64,000 bases of DNA from the NCBI GenBank assembly GCA_958298945.1, contig OY282607.1:48895020-48959019 (forward strand), written 5' to 3'. Within the stretch, counting starts at the first letter, position 1. Every line of letters begins with the position of its first letter. Origin of the DNA: Atherix ibis. Its lineage: Eukaryota > Arthropoda > Insecta > Diptera > Athericidae. The notes beneath the pieces were generated by a model. The model did no database searches. It had not been told where the DNA came from and was given only the letters and a program-made list of their open reading frames with translations. Made by a program: the position numbers and the translations under genes. Shown here piece by piece: positions 44,460-56,159 of this stretch.

Positions 44460-46060
44460 AATTGTGAAAAATCATGACGTGAGTGTGATGACAGATATTT
44501 TGAACAACAAATGGACCCCCATCCTATAGTAAATATTTTGTCACTTTTTTCAAGAATTGTTTACTCGACTTCTAAATCAAAACGTAAATCTCCTTCAATC
44601 TTTTTAATTGAATTTATCAATTGTTAATGAAAGATTTTTGATCTAATAGTCTGCAAACATGCGAAGCGAAGGATGACAGTTTCTAATCACCCTGTACGTC
44701 AGTAATGATGCCCTCTCCCCCTTCCCCACTTGTGCGAAAAAATTTCCCATGATATTGATTAAGGATTTATGTTCTATATTAACGATGATTTTTAGGCCCT
44801 GTCCACCGTGTATGTATAAAGTAGAAAATTTCAAAATTCCATACTTTGCCCTTTGAAAATGGACTTTGATGTTTAATAATCAGAAGAAATTCTTGAATAC
44901 TGCCTTTTTTTTATATCTAGAGAGAAAAGTTAAATTTCGCAATGAAACGATGATATTCATGACTGAAGCTATTTAAATATAGTACATATGTATATGCTAT
45001 AGGATAGCTTCGTATACTCTTTCGGTGTAGAGAAAATGTTCTAAACGATTTTTATTGGGAGTTTTTCTGCTTGAATTTGCACGCCATTTTATCTGTAATC
45101 AATAGGAAACAATGTAGTATATTGTAGGACCCATATTATTATTGGAGTAAATAAATAATAATCATATTGCCCGTAGATAAATAAATACGTTGGAATGTAT
45201 TCCTTGTTAATAGCAATTTAATGTTATCATGTAGCACATATTGGGCTAATGTATTCGTCGTTGTGTGCGCATATATGGTATAGACCTTCAACGCGCTCAG
45301 CATTTTCTCTGCCAAAACAGCAAATCAAATGTTCAGTTTAATGTCGATGGAGTTGATTCAGTGTTATCTTCGTTCGGCATATAGTTTTTGATCTTCAATG
45401 TATTAGAACGGACGGTATTCCCATTTCATATTTTATCTTAATAATATTTGTACAACATACATTGGGGCACACTACTCACTCGCATGTACCTGATAGACTA
45501 TAAATATCGTATTTCGCCTACTACGGGCCATGTTCTCTTATCTAAATATGACGTACGTTTCAGGGGAACGGTGGTTTTATTATGATACATTAACGTATAC
45601 GTTTATTATCAGTTAGTCGGTTTACTATTCAATGGTAGACGAAGCAAAGAACTTTTTCAAACACGAAACTTTCGAAGTAATTAAGCATCGCATTAAGACG
45701 ATTTAAGTTTTCCTATGGATGCTAGTACAAGTCAAAGAATATTTTCTAACAAAACTTCTTATTTATGATTAATACTTGGTACATGTCAACTAATCTAGAA
45801 ATAAATTGAAGAATGAGATAAATTTATAAAATTCTAATATCGTTGTTTTCAAGAAAAAATTCAATATCACAATTACTTACTTTCTTAATTGAGCAATTTT
45901 TTTTTTTTAATTTTTCTACTCATTTTAGGAATTTTTTTTTAATCATTCCTATGATCGGTAGTTTTTCTTCGATAACTGTACAAATAGAAAAAAGCTTTAT
46001 AATTGCAAATGAAATAGTATAAAAGCACGGGTAGTTTAAATTAAATAAATTACCATTGAT
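44460..46060. other. Interval without recognised gene
   Basis: 44643-44834 has a 63-codon minus frame without motif in less AT-rich sequence. 45240-45660 is also less AT-rich, non-coding by eye, and may be host regulatory or intronic sequence. Confidence 0.4.
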
Positions 46061-46064
46061 AATA

Positions 46065-46718
46065 CAAGAGCAGTACGATAAATCAATGATAAATTAAACG
46101 AACAAATAATTTATTTAATAAAAATTTATATATTTTTTAACATAGTTTCCTTTCCTGCTTTGGTGGACGTTCACTAGTAGAAGTCTATAATTTGGCTGAA
46201 CTTTAATTATATTTTGCCTTCTTTGGTGGACGTTCACTAGTAGAAGTCTATAATTTGACTGAACATTGGTTTCGGTATATTATGGTTAATCCATGTTTGA
46301 TCAACAGTTATGAATTGGCGCAAAAATTCATATCGATTACGCTTAAAAATATCCAAATACTCCACTAAAGTTGTTACACGAACATGTGTCTGGTCAGGTG
46401 TTAGGAATCGGAGCAGCCATAAGCTATCCTATACACTTTTAATTGACGGTGTTATTGATTTTATTAATCATTTCTTCGCTGATGACATAGCGCACTGATT
46501 GTCAGTAAATCACTTCTAAATCATTCTATACGATGGTGAGAGGAGTGTCCATAATTACTAATACATGAAATTAGCTTTTTTCAATATTGTTAAAATTTGA
46601 CTAATGAACAGAATTTTGTTTTACGTCGTTTTAAGTATGCCAGATGATAAAAAAAATATAACTTTGCTGATTTCAGTTACATTTTTGCATTAATCAATGA
46701 CTTATCATATTGTCTTTG
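46065..46718 (-). mobile_element. Mariner family M2, 654-bp deletion derivative with both ends
   Basis: TA flanks both sides (46063-46064, 46719-46720). The left end reads CAAGAGCAGTACGATAAATC and continues AATGATAAATTAAAC; the right end ends TCAATGACTTATCATATTG. Internal words match the M2 copy at 2540 (ATTACGCTTAAAAAT, TTACACGAACATG, TATACACTTT). A 45-bp block (TTTGGTGGACGTTCACTAGT and the next 25 bp) is directly repeated at 46159 and 46219. No usable transposase frame remains, so this behaves like a non-autonomous miniature derivative. Confidence 0.8.
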
Positions 46719-46724
46719 TACTAT

Positions 46725-49070
46725 TTTTATACATCTTTGCACAAAAAGTTGTCACTCGACTGGAAATAATAGTTATTTTCTATTTATTATGCATTCTTTT
46801 TTGTCGCTAGTTATACACAGTAATCCCTTTTATAAGATTTATATTTTATCCTATAAAATTTATTTTCAATGAATTTACTTCTATGGTCACAATTTGTAAT
46901 TTTTTTAAATAATATTTATTAAAATAAAATAAAAAATTGAAAAAAAGTCAAATTCTTAAATGACATTTAGAATTATTAAAATTATTTATGAATCCCAAAA
47001 AAAGGTCTAAAATATATTTTTAGTCGCTAAAGATTTAAAGAAAAATTTTGTTTGAAGATGTTTATAAAATTGTTCTTGGTGTTATTTTAAGAATTCAAGA
47101 TTATAAAAAGAATATAATTTTTCATCTATGAAAATCCTTTCATTTATCATTGACTTATCGTATTGGCCTCTTAATAAGATATTTTGGATTAAATAGGAAG
47201 GATCTTAATAGTTTCAATATTAAAGTTATATGTCTGAGAAAGTTGAAATTGATTTCTCCATTTATAGTGGATATGTTAATTAAGCCAAAGTTAGTTATAT
47301 CTGCAATATTTAGCATTTACATTGAAATATTTCGAGCTTCATAATCGTCATTACTAATCCAGCTCAGTTGATACTAAAAGTTCCAGACGCACATCGAAGA
47401 AGTCCAAATCTGAAATCCCACCAAATCTATGGTCTACCAACCGAGATCATCAAAAACCGAATTGAATCTACTATAAATTCCTTATTGAAGGCTTCTCTAG
47501 CAGAATCTTCATCTTCCGGAAATATGAACTACGAACTCAGCTAAGTTTTATCAATGAGCTAAGTTTTATCTATAATCGGATCAATGATTTAAAATCATCC
47601 TTGTTTAGTACTGAAATTTCTAAATAATGTATTAGGACCAACAAAATCAAAGTGTTGTGCAGTAGAAGTTTCGATAAGAAGTGTTGCGTCAACGTAAATT
47701 GACTCGAATAGGCTTTGTTAGCTGCTTACTATATTTAGAACAGGGTGTGCATTTTTTTTTAATTTCACATATATTGATATAAGTACTATGTTCATCAAGC
47801 CACCATATCTTTAACAAATATTTAACATATTTATTTATTCGATATTGGAGCATTGAATAACTGATTATACAAAAATTTGGAATAAAAAAAACTATCTTAA
47901 TAAATCTTTATGTGATCTTATATAAATGGAATATAAATCATATTGGCTAAGTAACTTTTCTTCTTTTTAGTAGAGTTGATTTATTTTGTAATAGTATTTT
48001 TCATGATCAAATTATTAAAAAAAAAATATTATTTTTGATTCATGCAATTGGTAGATTTCTGTTTGTCCAGAGTCTTAGACTGAAATAGCAACTTTGCCAA
48101 TGAAGATGATCTTAATTATGAATCAGCAATTTTATATGTTATTTCTTTGCATCTATTTTATTTAGTCCAAAAAAAGTTTATTTTTAATTAGTCAAAAGTG
48201 AATGCCAGGTGGAAACGAGGAGTGCTGGAGTCGATGCAGTGACAGAAAAAGGAAACATATTCCAACAGAAGTTTAAACCCCAGTATTTTTGGACTTTATC
48301 TGATAATTGAATCTGAAAGGAAAAGTGGAAATCCGTAAAGGGGTTATCATGTAATGTTTCAATTTAGCGACATTTAATTACGCAACCGCGCGTTCGGGCA
48401 ATTTTCTGTAGCTGCTGTTTGGATATGTTGTTCTCATAGAAATATACCACCCACCGTATAATTGTGACTAAGCTTCTATTGTTAAAAAAAGATATTTTCG
48501 TTCATAATTCACTCAAATATACCATCCACCCTATAAACGTGCCTTATCTCGCGGCAATTATTATTTTTCCCTAAATTTTAGAAAACAAAAGTTTCTTTGC
48601 AACATAATTTGCGGGTGACGATGAGCCCAACGATATTGAACGATTTTTTTTGGAAAAATATATTTCTTTTAAAGATGATAGAAAAGTTAACTAATAGTTT
48701 TAGGAAGTGCAACCAGATATGGTTGTGATAGTAAAAAGTAACTGTAAAGGTTACTCAATATGAACAGTTTAATTAAGATTATCCTTGAAGACGTCTTTCT
48801 TTTATATCACATTAATTTCATAGCAAGGATTGCATTTTTGTTTAAATCCAATGTTTTCATTCAAATCTTAAAATTATGCAAAAATTGTCGGAATATAATT
48901 TTGAGTAAGGCAAAAAAATGCATTTTATGTAACCTTCAGCTCTTGCAGGAGAGAATTATCAGGAAATTTGTTTTTTTTTCTATTTACTGATATTAAAAAA
49001 GAGATTAAACTAAAATAGACTATATTTAAGCAGATAGATAATTATCTACCAAATATTTTAAACGTTTCCA
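46725..49070. other. AT-rich interval with a lone M2 end
   Basis: Apart from 47141-47170, nothing recognised. A small duplication AGCTAAGTTTTATC occurs twice near 47540-47575. Confidence 0.45.
47141..47170 (-). repeat. Solitary mariner M2 terminal repeat
   Basis: CATTTATCATTGACTTATCG followed by TATTGGCCTC matches the M2 right end with few changes; no partner end or coding sequence lies nearby on either side within the expected distance other than the complete derivative ending at 46718. Confidence 0.65.
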
Positions 49071-49074
49071 TATT

Positions 49075-49966
49075 AAAACAATAATCCAAGGAATTTTGAT
49101 CTCGAAGACGCACCACGTTCTGGAAGGCCAGTTGAAGCTGATGAAGACACAATAAAGACATTAATTGATACAAACCGGCGAATAACAACTCGTGAGATCG
49201 CTGAGAGATTAAATTTATCGAATACGACCGTTCATGATCACTTGAAACGGCTAGATTTAATCACAAAGCTCGACATATGGGTTGCTCATCTTATTACGGA
49301 AAAAAATTTGTACCGTCGCATTGAAATTTTGTGATTCGCCAAGAAAATGATCCATTTTTGAAGCATATCATCACTGGGGACGAGAAATGGGTTGTCTACA
49401 ATAAAGTTAAGCGCCAAAAATCCTGGTGTAAAAAAGATGACCGGCTGAAAGCACTTCGAAAGCCTATATTCATAAAAAAAAGGTTATGCTATCTGTTTGG
49501 TGGGATTTCGAAGGAATCGTTTATTTTGAGCTTCTACCGAGCAATACAACGATCAATTCTGAAGTATACTGTTATCAGTTGAACAAATTGAATTCACTTA
49601 AAGAAAAAAGGCCAGAATTGGTCAATAAAAAAAGTATAGTGTTCCAACAGGATATGGCGAAACCACATACAAGTTTGACCACAACAACCATACTGTCCAG
49701 ACATAGCACCTTCCGATTATCATTTGTTCAGATCTTTACAAAAAAATTTTAGACGGTAAAACGTTTAATTGAAATAAGGAGGTCAAAAATCACTTGGATC
49801 AGTTTTTTGACAGCTAAAAACAAAAATTTTATGAGCTACTGCCAGAAAGATGTCAAAGCGTATTGGATCAGACTGGACAATATTTAATTGAATAAAATAA
49901 TAATTCACTAAAAGAAAATCGTCTTTCATTTTTATAAAAAAAAACGAAATTTTCGGACAACCCAAT
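49075..49966 (+). mobile_element. Mariner family M9, 5' truncated, 3' end present
   Basis: The 3' end reads TTTCGGACAACCCAAT at about 49951-49966, a typical mariner terminus (TTGGGTTGTCCGAAAA inward). The transposase begins abruptly in the DNA-binding region at about 49090, so the left end and first ~60 codons are missing. Confidence 0.8.
49090..49892 (+). pseudogene. M9 mariner transposase, several frameshifts
   Basis: FDLEDAPRSGRPVEADEDTI, TNRRITTREIAERLNLSNTT and LDLITKLDIWVAHLITEKNL give the second helix-turn-helix and linker (49095-49330). Then PFLKHIITGDEKWVVYNKVK with the first catalytic Asp (49331-49480), LSVWWDFEGIVYFELLPSNT (49486-49560), LNSLKEKRPELVNKKSIVFQ with QQDMAKPHTS (second Asp), a deleted stretch, LPIIICSDLYKK-like words where APSDYHLF is expected, and a C-terminus ending GQYLIE. 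Frames change at least four times. Reading suggests relation to the cecropia-type mariners such as Hsmar1, but by eye only. Confidence 0.82.
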
Positions 49967-49967
49967 G

Positions 49968-50100
49968 TATACCGAGATTAAGAAAATTATATATTGTTTA
50001 TAGTCAAATAAATACCGAGATTAAGAAAATTATATTTTGTTTATAGTTTATAGTCCGAGATTTTTATAGAAAATTATATTTTGTTTATATTGCTTTGTAT
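49968..50100 (+). repeat. Imperfect tandem repeat, about 50 bp, 2.5 copies
   Basis: TACCGAGATTAAGAAAATTA followed by TATATTGTTTATAG appears at about 49970 and 50015, and a shortened form (CCGAGATTTTTATAGAAAAT) at 50055. It fills the gap between two mariners. Confidence 0.7.
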
Positions 50101-50129
50101 TCGGTTAATTTTTTTTTTCGAACTATATA

Positions 50130-51414
50130 TTGGGTTGGTGCAAAAGTAATGACGTTTTTTTACATATACAATTAAACATTTTTTTTTTAATTTGTATTAT
50201 TTATTTAAACAATTATATAATTTTCATCCGTTCTTATAACCTCCACCCATCTTTCTATCAACTTATTAATACCATTAGTGTAAAATTCCTTGGATTTTGA
50301 TGCGAAATATGTAGAAAGGGATATTTTTACCTGCTCTATTGTATGAAATGTTTTATCATTTAAAAAGTTTTGCAGTGATCGGAATAAATGAAAATCGGAA
50401 GGAGCAAGATCTGGAGAATACGGTGGATGCTTGATAACATCCCAATTCAACTCATTCAGCTTGTGTTGGATCATCATAGCCACATGTGGTCGCGCGTTGT
50501 CATGATGAAAGACTACCTCTTTTCTGTTTACCAATTCTGGTCTATCCTTTTGAAGGGCGATATTCAATTTGGATAATTGCTGACAATATCGTTCTGCTGT
50601 AATTTTCTGACTGCGTTCCAAGAGTTCAAAATACACAATACCCTTGCAATCCCACCAAACACAAAGCATAACTTTTTTTTGATGGATTTCGGCTTTCGAA
50701 GTTGTTAATGGGGCTTGTCCAGGTATAGCCCAATGTTTTTTTCTTGTCACGTTGTTGTACACAACCCATTTCTCATCTCCCGTTACCAAACGATGCAAAA
50801 AAGGTTCATGTTTTTGTCTCGCACTCAAAGCAACGCACGTTGAAAACGATCCAATAAATTGGCAGCCGACAATTAATGAGGTATCCAAACGTCGTACCGC
50901 GAAACCATCCCCATACGCTTTAAATGTCTTAATACGGTTGTTTGGTTGACTCCCATCATCGACGCGATCTCACTGGTGGTTAGACGTGGATTGGTGTCAA
51001 TTATGATTTTTAACTTGTCCTCATCAGACTTCAATGGCCGGCCGGTACGTGGTTTATCAATTATTGAAAAATCCCCAGATCGGAATTTTGTAAGCCATCT
51101 TTGTGCCTGCCGAACTTTGGTGACATCTGTTCCATACACTTCGCAAATGTTTTTGGTTGCCACACTCGCGGTATTGTCTTTACGGAATTCATAAAGTAAA
51201 CAATGACGTAAATGCACTTTATCGGCCGACATTTCGAAACAATGCAAGGGCTCTTCACTGTACTCTGGCCAGGCCAAAACTGAATAGAAAGTTGAGGGAA
51301 AGCATCCTTTATATAATGCAATCATTTAAAAGAAGATACTATTCATCATTTCTGAAGAAAAAAATTTTTTACCTGGGATCATAAAAAACGGTCATAACTT
51401 TTGCACCAACCCAA
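50130..51414 (-). mobile_element. Mariner family M7 (Hsmar1-like ends), full length
   Basis: The left end TTGGGTTGGTGCAAAAGTAA follows a TA (50128-50129); the right end is its reverse complement, ending CACCAACCCAA at 51414 and followed by TA (51415-51416). Length 1285 bp. The first ~20 bases are nearly those of Hsmar1 and other cecropia-type mariners. It is the best-preserved element in the window: the ends match closely and only two breaks are visible in the coding part. Confidence 0.93.
50205..51232 (-). pseudogene. M7 mariner transposase, one stop and one frameshift
   Basis: Start taken at the Met at 51232 (MSADKVHLRHCLLYEFRKDN); the frame is open 31 codons further up but that is leader. 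Features: VRQAQRWLTKFRSGDFSIID, LTTSEIASMMGVNQTTVLRH (helix-turn-helix) and YDVWIPH, where a TAA replaces the next codon and soon after the frame shifts. The second frame (50205-50888) is clean: STCVALSARQKHEPFLHRLV, TGDEKWVVYNNVTRKKHW (first Asp), VMLCVWWDCKGIVYFELLER, VVFHHDNARPHVAM (second Asp), YSPDLAPSDFHLFRSLQNFL (third Asp, 34 on) to the natural end. All catalytic residues are present. Confidence 0.92.
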
Positions 51415-51419
51415 TATTA

Positions 51420-54150
51420 TCTGGTTTGCTATACACATATTATAGTCATACACATTTTTACGTAATTCTTTATTATACTGCAAAATCTTGAATATGACAA
51501 CATATATAAGGTTTCATTATATAAGAATTTTCGTCTATTTTCAATAGTAAAAAAAATAATTAATAATCAATTATGTAGTTAAGTACTTTGGATTTGAATA
51601 TTTAATGAGCTTTACTTTATAAAGAGGAGTAGTTAATGAAAACTATTTTACATTGTTACCGGTTTCCTTTTAAATATAGTCTTTTCTTATAAAAATTTCC
51701 GTTTAAATTAATTATGCTAAATTTTATCCATCGAGCATATAATCTATTATAGTGTAAATTATGTATATGACATAATAAAACTTATAATATGGTATTATTA
51801 AAAATCTAGTTAATAGTTGTTTTCTTCTCTTTTAAAATATCAAAATGTCGTTGCTTTCTTATGAACCATATTAATTAGAAATAAAATTTAATTTCTAAGA
51901 AAATTACTATTTTACATAGTCATAACATTAAAGTTAATTATTATTTCTATCGAATAACGTCATACAAATATTTATAATACAGAAAAGAATCTATTTTATT
52001 GAGAACTTCAGATTATGACCGCAAGCAAATGTTGTCAACATGTTCCAATTTTTCGAATCATACGATGATCTTATTTGTGAAAATAAATTTTTCAGTCATA
52101 TTTTTTTTCAAGATACTTTGTTAAATCATCAATTCATATTTTCTATTTAATATTTTTTTTAATGTATGAAAAGTTATGACGATATCACCCTCTTCGCACA
52201 TATACAGACATTAGGTCATAACATCTTAAATTAAAATAATTTAAAGCATACTTGAAGGATTAATGATTAATAGACACGCTTTTTCTTCTATTCGATTATG
52301 TCTATTTTAGACCAACACCTCTTCAAACTTAGATATTTTGATTTTTTTTGTGGAAACTTTCTCGATTAAATGGAATAGTTTTTTTTTTCGTTACACAAAC
52401 TTTCGGCAATTATTATTGTTCTGCACTCTTATGCCTCTACAATAGAAAATGCTACCTATTAAAATATTAAGCAAAACATATATTTTTTTTTTAGTTTACT
52501 AATATATTGCTGTAACAAAAATATTTATTATCTCAGAGCTACTCTACTCGTAGCAAATTCCCTTTTACTTAATTATTTTATGATATTTTTATCAAAGTTA
52601 CCATTAATATTTCATTCGAAACGCCAACTAATCCTTCTAAATAAGTTATTCGTTCATCTTAAACAATAATGCCAAGTTGTTCTTCTGAAAAGGAAATATT
52701 TTCTTTCAAAAACTGAAAATTACAAATCGAATTTTTTATTTTCTTAGAAATTTTGTGTACTAAATTAGATAATTTACCATATCATTTTTTTTTTTAAGAT
52801 ATAATCTATATTTTTACCTAACAAATATGTCCGTGCACCTCTACTTAAAATTGCGTTATTATATCGTCCCGCCAGTTTTTAGCTGTCGAATTTAGTGTTC
52901 TGAAAATTTTTCATATTCTATCTATTAATGAATTTTAAATCAGTATAAAATTATCGTACTGTCAACAAAAAAAACTTTAATGAAACGAATTCTTCGACAA
53001 GTTGTTTATTTAAAAGCAATAGGGAGATGTGCAGAAAACAGAAGATGTTCACTTAGATTATCCAATTTAATGTAAAATAAGCGTACAAAAATTTCTTTAA
53101 TTTTCATTAATTATTATCAATTATATTTCGATATTAATTTCCTTTTTCCACTAACCATTTCGTCGTTTATAGACCTGCAACGGCATGTAATATGATGCAT
53201 GCTTAAAATGTGTGTCGCGTAAGGGTCCTTTTCTAAATTTAATGGCATTTTAAGTTGAGAAAAAAAATACAACATAACATAATTATGGTACCATTAGAAA
53301 AGGTACGTTAAAGTGTTAGTTTTTGAATGACAGCAGAATATTCCTAGTTCGGGTAATAATGTGAATTTATTAATAAAGGATATTATTTAGCTATCTAACG
53401 ATTTCCTTGAAATCTACACAAATATTCGCAAGATTTCTATCCTTGAAATCTACACAAATATTCGCAAGACATCCTTTTTAGGAATATATATAAATATATG
53501 AATCTATGAAAGTAAATTAAAATACATTAATTTGCAATTTGGAATTAAAGTTGTTTTTTAATATTCAAACTATTTCGATTACTATAAATTTGTTTTGAAT
53601 TATTTTTAGGATTAAATTACAAAATACGGGTATCAATGTGAAAGGGATTCAATTTTCATCCAAAAAGACACTTTATATACAAACTTAATACTTAATTAAT
53701 TGAATTTAAAAAAGAAAACTGCTAGATTTGCATAAAATTGATATGCTTCAATAGACTGACATGATAGCTTAATTTCTATCATAAATAAAATTGTATGTTA
53801 ACTTATACTATTTTTGTTTCATTTAATATCTGCAACAAGATTTATTGCAACAACAAAAAATTAATCAATAATTTTGAAAATACATGAAAATTTCAAGAAG
53901 GAAACTTATTTCACCAATTCAAACAAATATGCAGGCGCATGTTTATTTAAGTACTTTTGAATGATTTTAGGAAAGTTGGCTTGCAAGGATTTATAGTCAG
54001 AGAAAAAATAATGAAAATAAGGGAATATTGATATTTTTGGTGTATAAAACTCTAGTGAACATAAATATGAATTGAAGAGTATACATTCTATAGAAATTAG
54101 AACTCCAAAGCTCGTGTCCATAAGTCTAAATAGGTTTTTAAATTATACTA
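51420..54150. other. AT-rich non-coding interval
   Basis: The longest element-free stretch. Only feature: a 28-bp direct repeat (CCTTGAAATCTACACAAATA + TTCGCAAG) at 53405-53432 and 53441-53468. A 71-codon minus frame at 53906-54121 lacks motifs. Confidence 0.45.
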
Positions 54151-54151
54151 A

Positions 54152-54186
54152 GACGAGGGCAGTATGATAAGTCAGTGATAAATGCA
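54152..54186 (+). repeat. Solitary mariner M2 terminal repeat beside an RTE 3' end
   Basis: GACGAGGGCAGTATGATAAG and TCAGTGATAAATGCA match the M2 left end (2540). About 35 bp further the RTE remnant begins, so the retroelement probably inserted into an M2 copy. Confidence 0.75.
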
Positions 54187-54204
54187 AGAATGGTTATGAA
54201 ACTC

Positions 54205-55706
54205 ACATGGTATAAGTGATTATAATAATAATAATAGCCTTTATTTAACAATCTTAGAAGAAAGTTACTATCACTTATGTTAATTGACACCGGTTTTGAG
54301 ATTGTCTTGCGTTTCCGCAAAGGCCTCCCCTAGAACTTGCCACACTTTCCGGTCATGAGTCGTCCTCTTCCAAGTAGCACCGGCTATTTTCCGAATATCG
54401 TCCTCCCATCTCAGAAGCTGCCTCCCTTTCTTTCTTTTATTTTGTCTTGGACACCATTCGGTTGCATCCTTAGCCCATTTTTCTTGTTTACTCCTCATCA
54501 TATTACCTGCCCAACTCCAATTAATTTTCTTATGCAGTATATTACATCGTTAATTTTAGTTTGGTTACGTAATGTTCGTAGTTTTACTTTGTCTCTTAAC
54601 TTGACTTTGAGCATACTTCGCTCCATGCTGTGTTGACAGGTTTCTAGTTTGTGTAAGTTTTGTTTTGTTAGACTCCAAGTTTGACATCCGTATGTCATGA
54701 TAGGTAGAATACAGGAATCAAATATTTTTTTCTTTGCTTTAAGTGGTACCTGCGGGTTTTTGACAATTTCTTTTAGAGACCAGTATCTTTTCCATGCTAA
54801 TTGTACTCTGTTGTTTATTTCTTTGGTTGTAAGGTCTTTTGGTGATATTATCTGTCCTAGGTATGTATATTCATCGACGTACTCTATTTTGTTGCCATTG
54901 ACTGTAATGGTGATTTTGTCGGAATTAGTCATTACTTTGGTTTTTGTATTATTCATGGAGAGTCCGACTTTTTCACTTTCGTACACCAACTGTTCAAGCA
55001 TTGCTTGCAGGCTTCTCGGGTCTTCAGAGATAATAATTAGATCGTCTGCAAATCTTAAATGTTTTAGTTGCATTCCGTTAATGTTTAGTCCATATTGACT
55101 CCATTCGAGACGTCTAAATATATATTCTAGCACCGCCGAGAAAAGTTTGGGTGAAAGTGGGTCTCCTTGTCGGACTCCTCTTTTTATAGGGAAGTATACA
55201 CCTACTCTTTCTGTTCTTATTTTCGCTTTCATGTTCTTGTATATATTTTTAACAATTTGTATGTACTTGTTTTCAACCCCTTGTGTTGTAAGCGCTTCCC
55301 GTATTTTTGTATGTTCTAATAAGTCAAAAGCTTTATTATAGTCTACAAACGCCAAATAGTAATTGATACCATATTCTGTACATTTCTGGATAACTGGTTT
55401 TATAGTGTGTATGTGGTCGATTGTTGAAAAGTCCTTGTGAAAGCCTGCTTGTTCTCTGGGTTGGTTTTCATCCAAAGTCTTGGTTAAACGATTCAACAGT
55501 ATTTTGGAAAAGATTTTATATACGTTCGACATCAGGCTGATAGGTCTGTAGTTAGTTATGTTGTCTTTATTTCCCTTTTTATGTAGTAGTATTATAGTTG
55601 ACGTGGTCCACTGGTGAGGTATACATTCTGTCTCAAAAATTTGGTTAAATAAATCTGTAATAGTGTCTACTATAATATCAGATGTTCCTATCATAAGTTC
55701 GTTAGA
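54205..55706 (-). mobile_element. RTE-clade non-LTR retrotransposon, 5' truncated
   Basis: The 3' end (left) has an untranslated tail ending in AATAAAGGC and a run of ATT/TAT triplets at about 54220-54240; short simple-repeat tails instead of poly(A) are typical of RTE elements. The RT is read leftward from 55700. The right side stops at the TA where an M1 mariner derivative begins, and RTE sequence does not resume beyond it, so the 5' half (endonuclease) was lost. Confidence 0.88.
54280..55694 (-). pseudogene. RTE-type reverse transcriptase, truncated and frameshifted
   Basis: A 398-codon frame (54498-55694) starts inside the RT: QWTTSTIILLHKKGNKDNIT NYRPISL, DENQPREQAGFHKDFSTIDH, YYLAFVDYNKAFDLLEHTKI (motif A Asp), GVRQGDPLSPKLFSAVLEYI (motif B), LRFADDLIIIS (motif C, FADD intact), then NNTKTKVM and YLGQIISPKD (thumb) and YGCQTWSLTKQNLHKLETCQ. 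A frameshift at about 54500 leads to WAKDATEWCPRQNKRKKGRQ and GEAFAETQ, the usual RTE C-terminus. Motif A reads YNKAFD, as in the family. The leading Met is internal, not a start. This is the longest coding remnant in the window. Confidence 0.92.
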
Positions 55707-55708
55707 TA

Positions 55709-56032
55709 CGAGGGTCGTTCAATATGTCCTTAGAAAATCCGAGAAATTTTCTAAGGACATATTGAACGACCCTCTTGCATCAGGACAATGCGCGTGTGCA
55801 CACCTGCGCTGTTTCCATGGCCAAAATTGTGGAATTGAGAATGGAATTGTTGCAGCATTCCGCTTATTCACCAGATTTGGCCCCGAGTGACTATTTTCTT
55901 TTCCCCAATCTGAAGAAATGGCTTGGACGGGATAAAAATTTTGAAAAACGGTTGGAAAAATGTATTAAAAATTTTTTTTTTAAAAAACAGTTTTTTTCTA
56001 TCTTTTTCTAAGAACTTATTGAACGACCCTCG
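55709..56032 (+). mobile_element. Mariner M1, 324-bp deletion derivative with inverted-repeat 5' end
   Basis: TA flanks both ends (55707-55708 and 56033-56034). The left terminal repeat is followed after 9 bases by its exact 28-bp complement (arms 55710-55737 and 55747-55774), then by transposase sequence from just before the second catalytic Asp: LHQDNARVHT, VELRMELLQHSAYSPDLAPS and DYFLFPNLKKWL. The segment then skips to near the C-terminus (EKRLEKCIKN) and the right end. It lacks the DNA-binding region and first Asp. Confidence 0.9.
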
Positions 56033-56159
56033 TATGCCATCTTCCATAACTGATTACTAACTGTTAACTGCCAGTAATGGTGGTGTGTTGATTGAGCGTA
56101 ACTCAATCCCTATTACGTTAAAGACAATTAAGTCACCTTAAATAAAACATTATAACTGT

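Noticed and set aside
44643..44834. 63-codon minus frame beside a mariner remnant
   Set aside because: Does not match any transposase segment and has no other support.
54337..55098. Plus-strand open frames of 99 and 133 codons
   Set aside because: Antisense shadows of the RTE reverse transcriptase.
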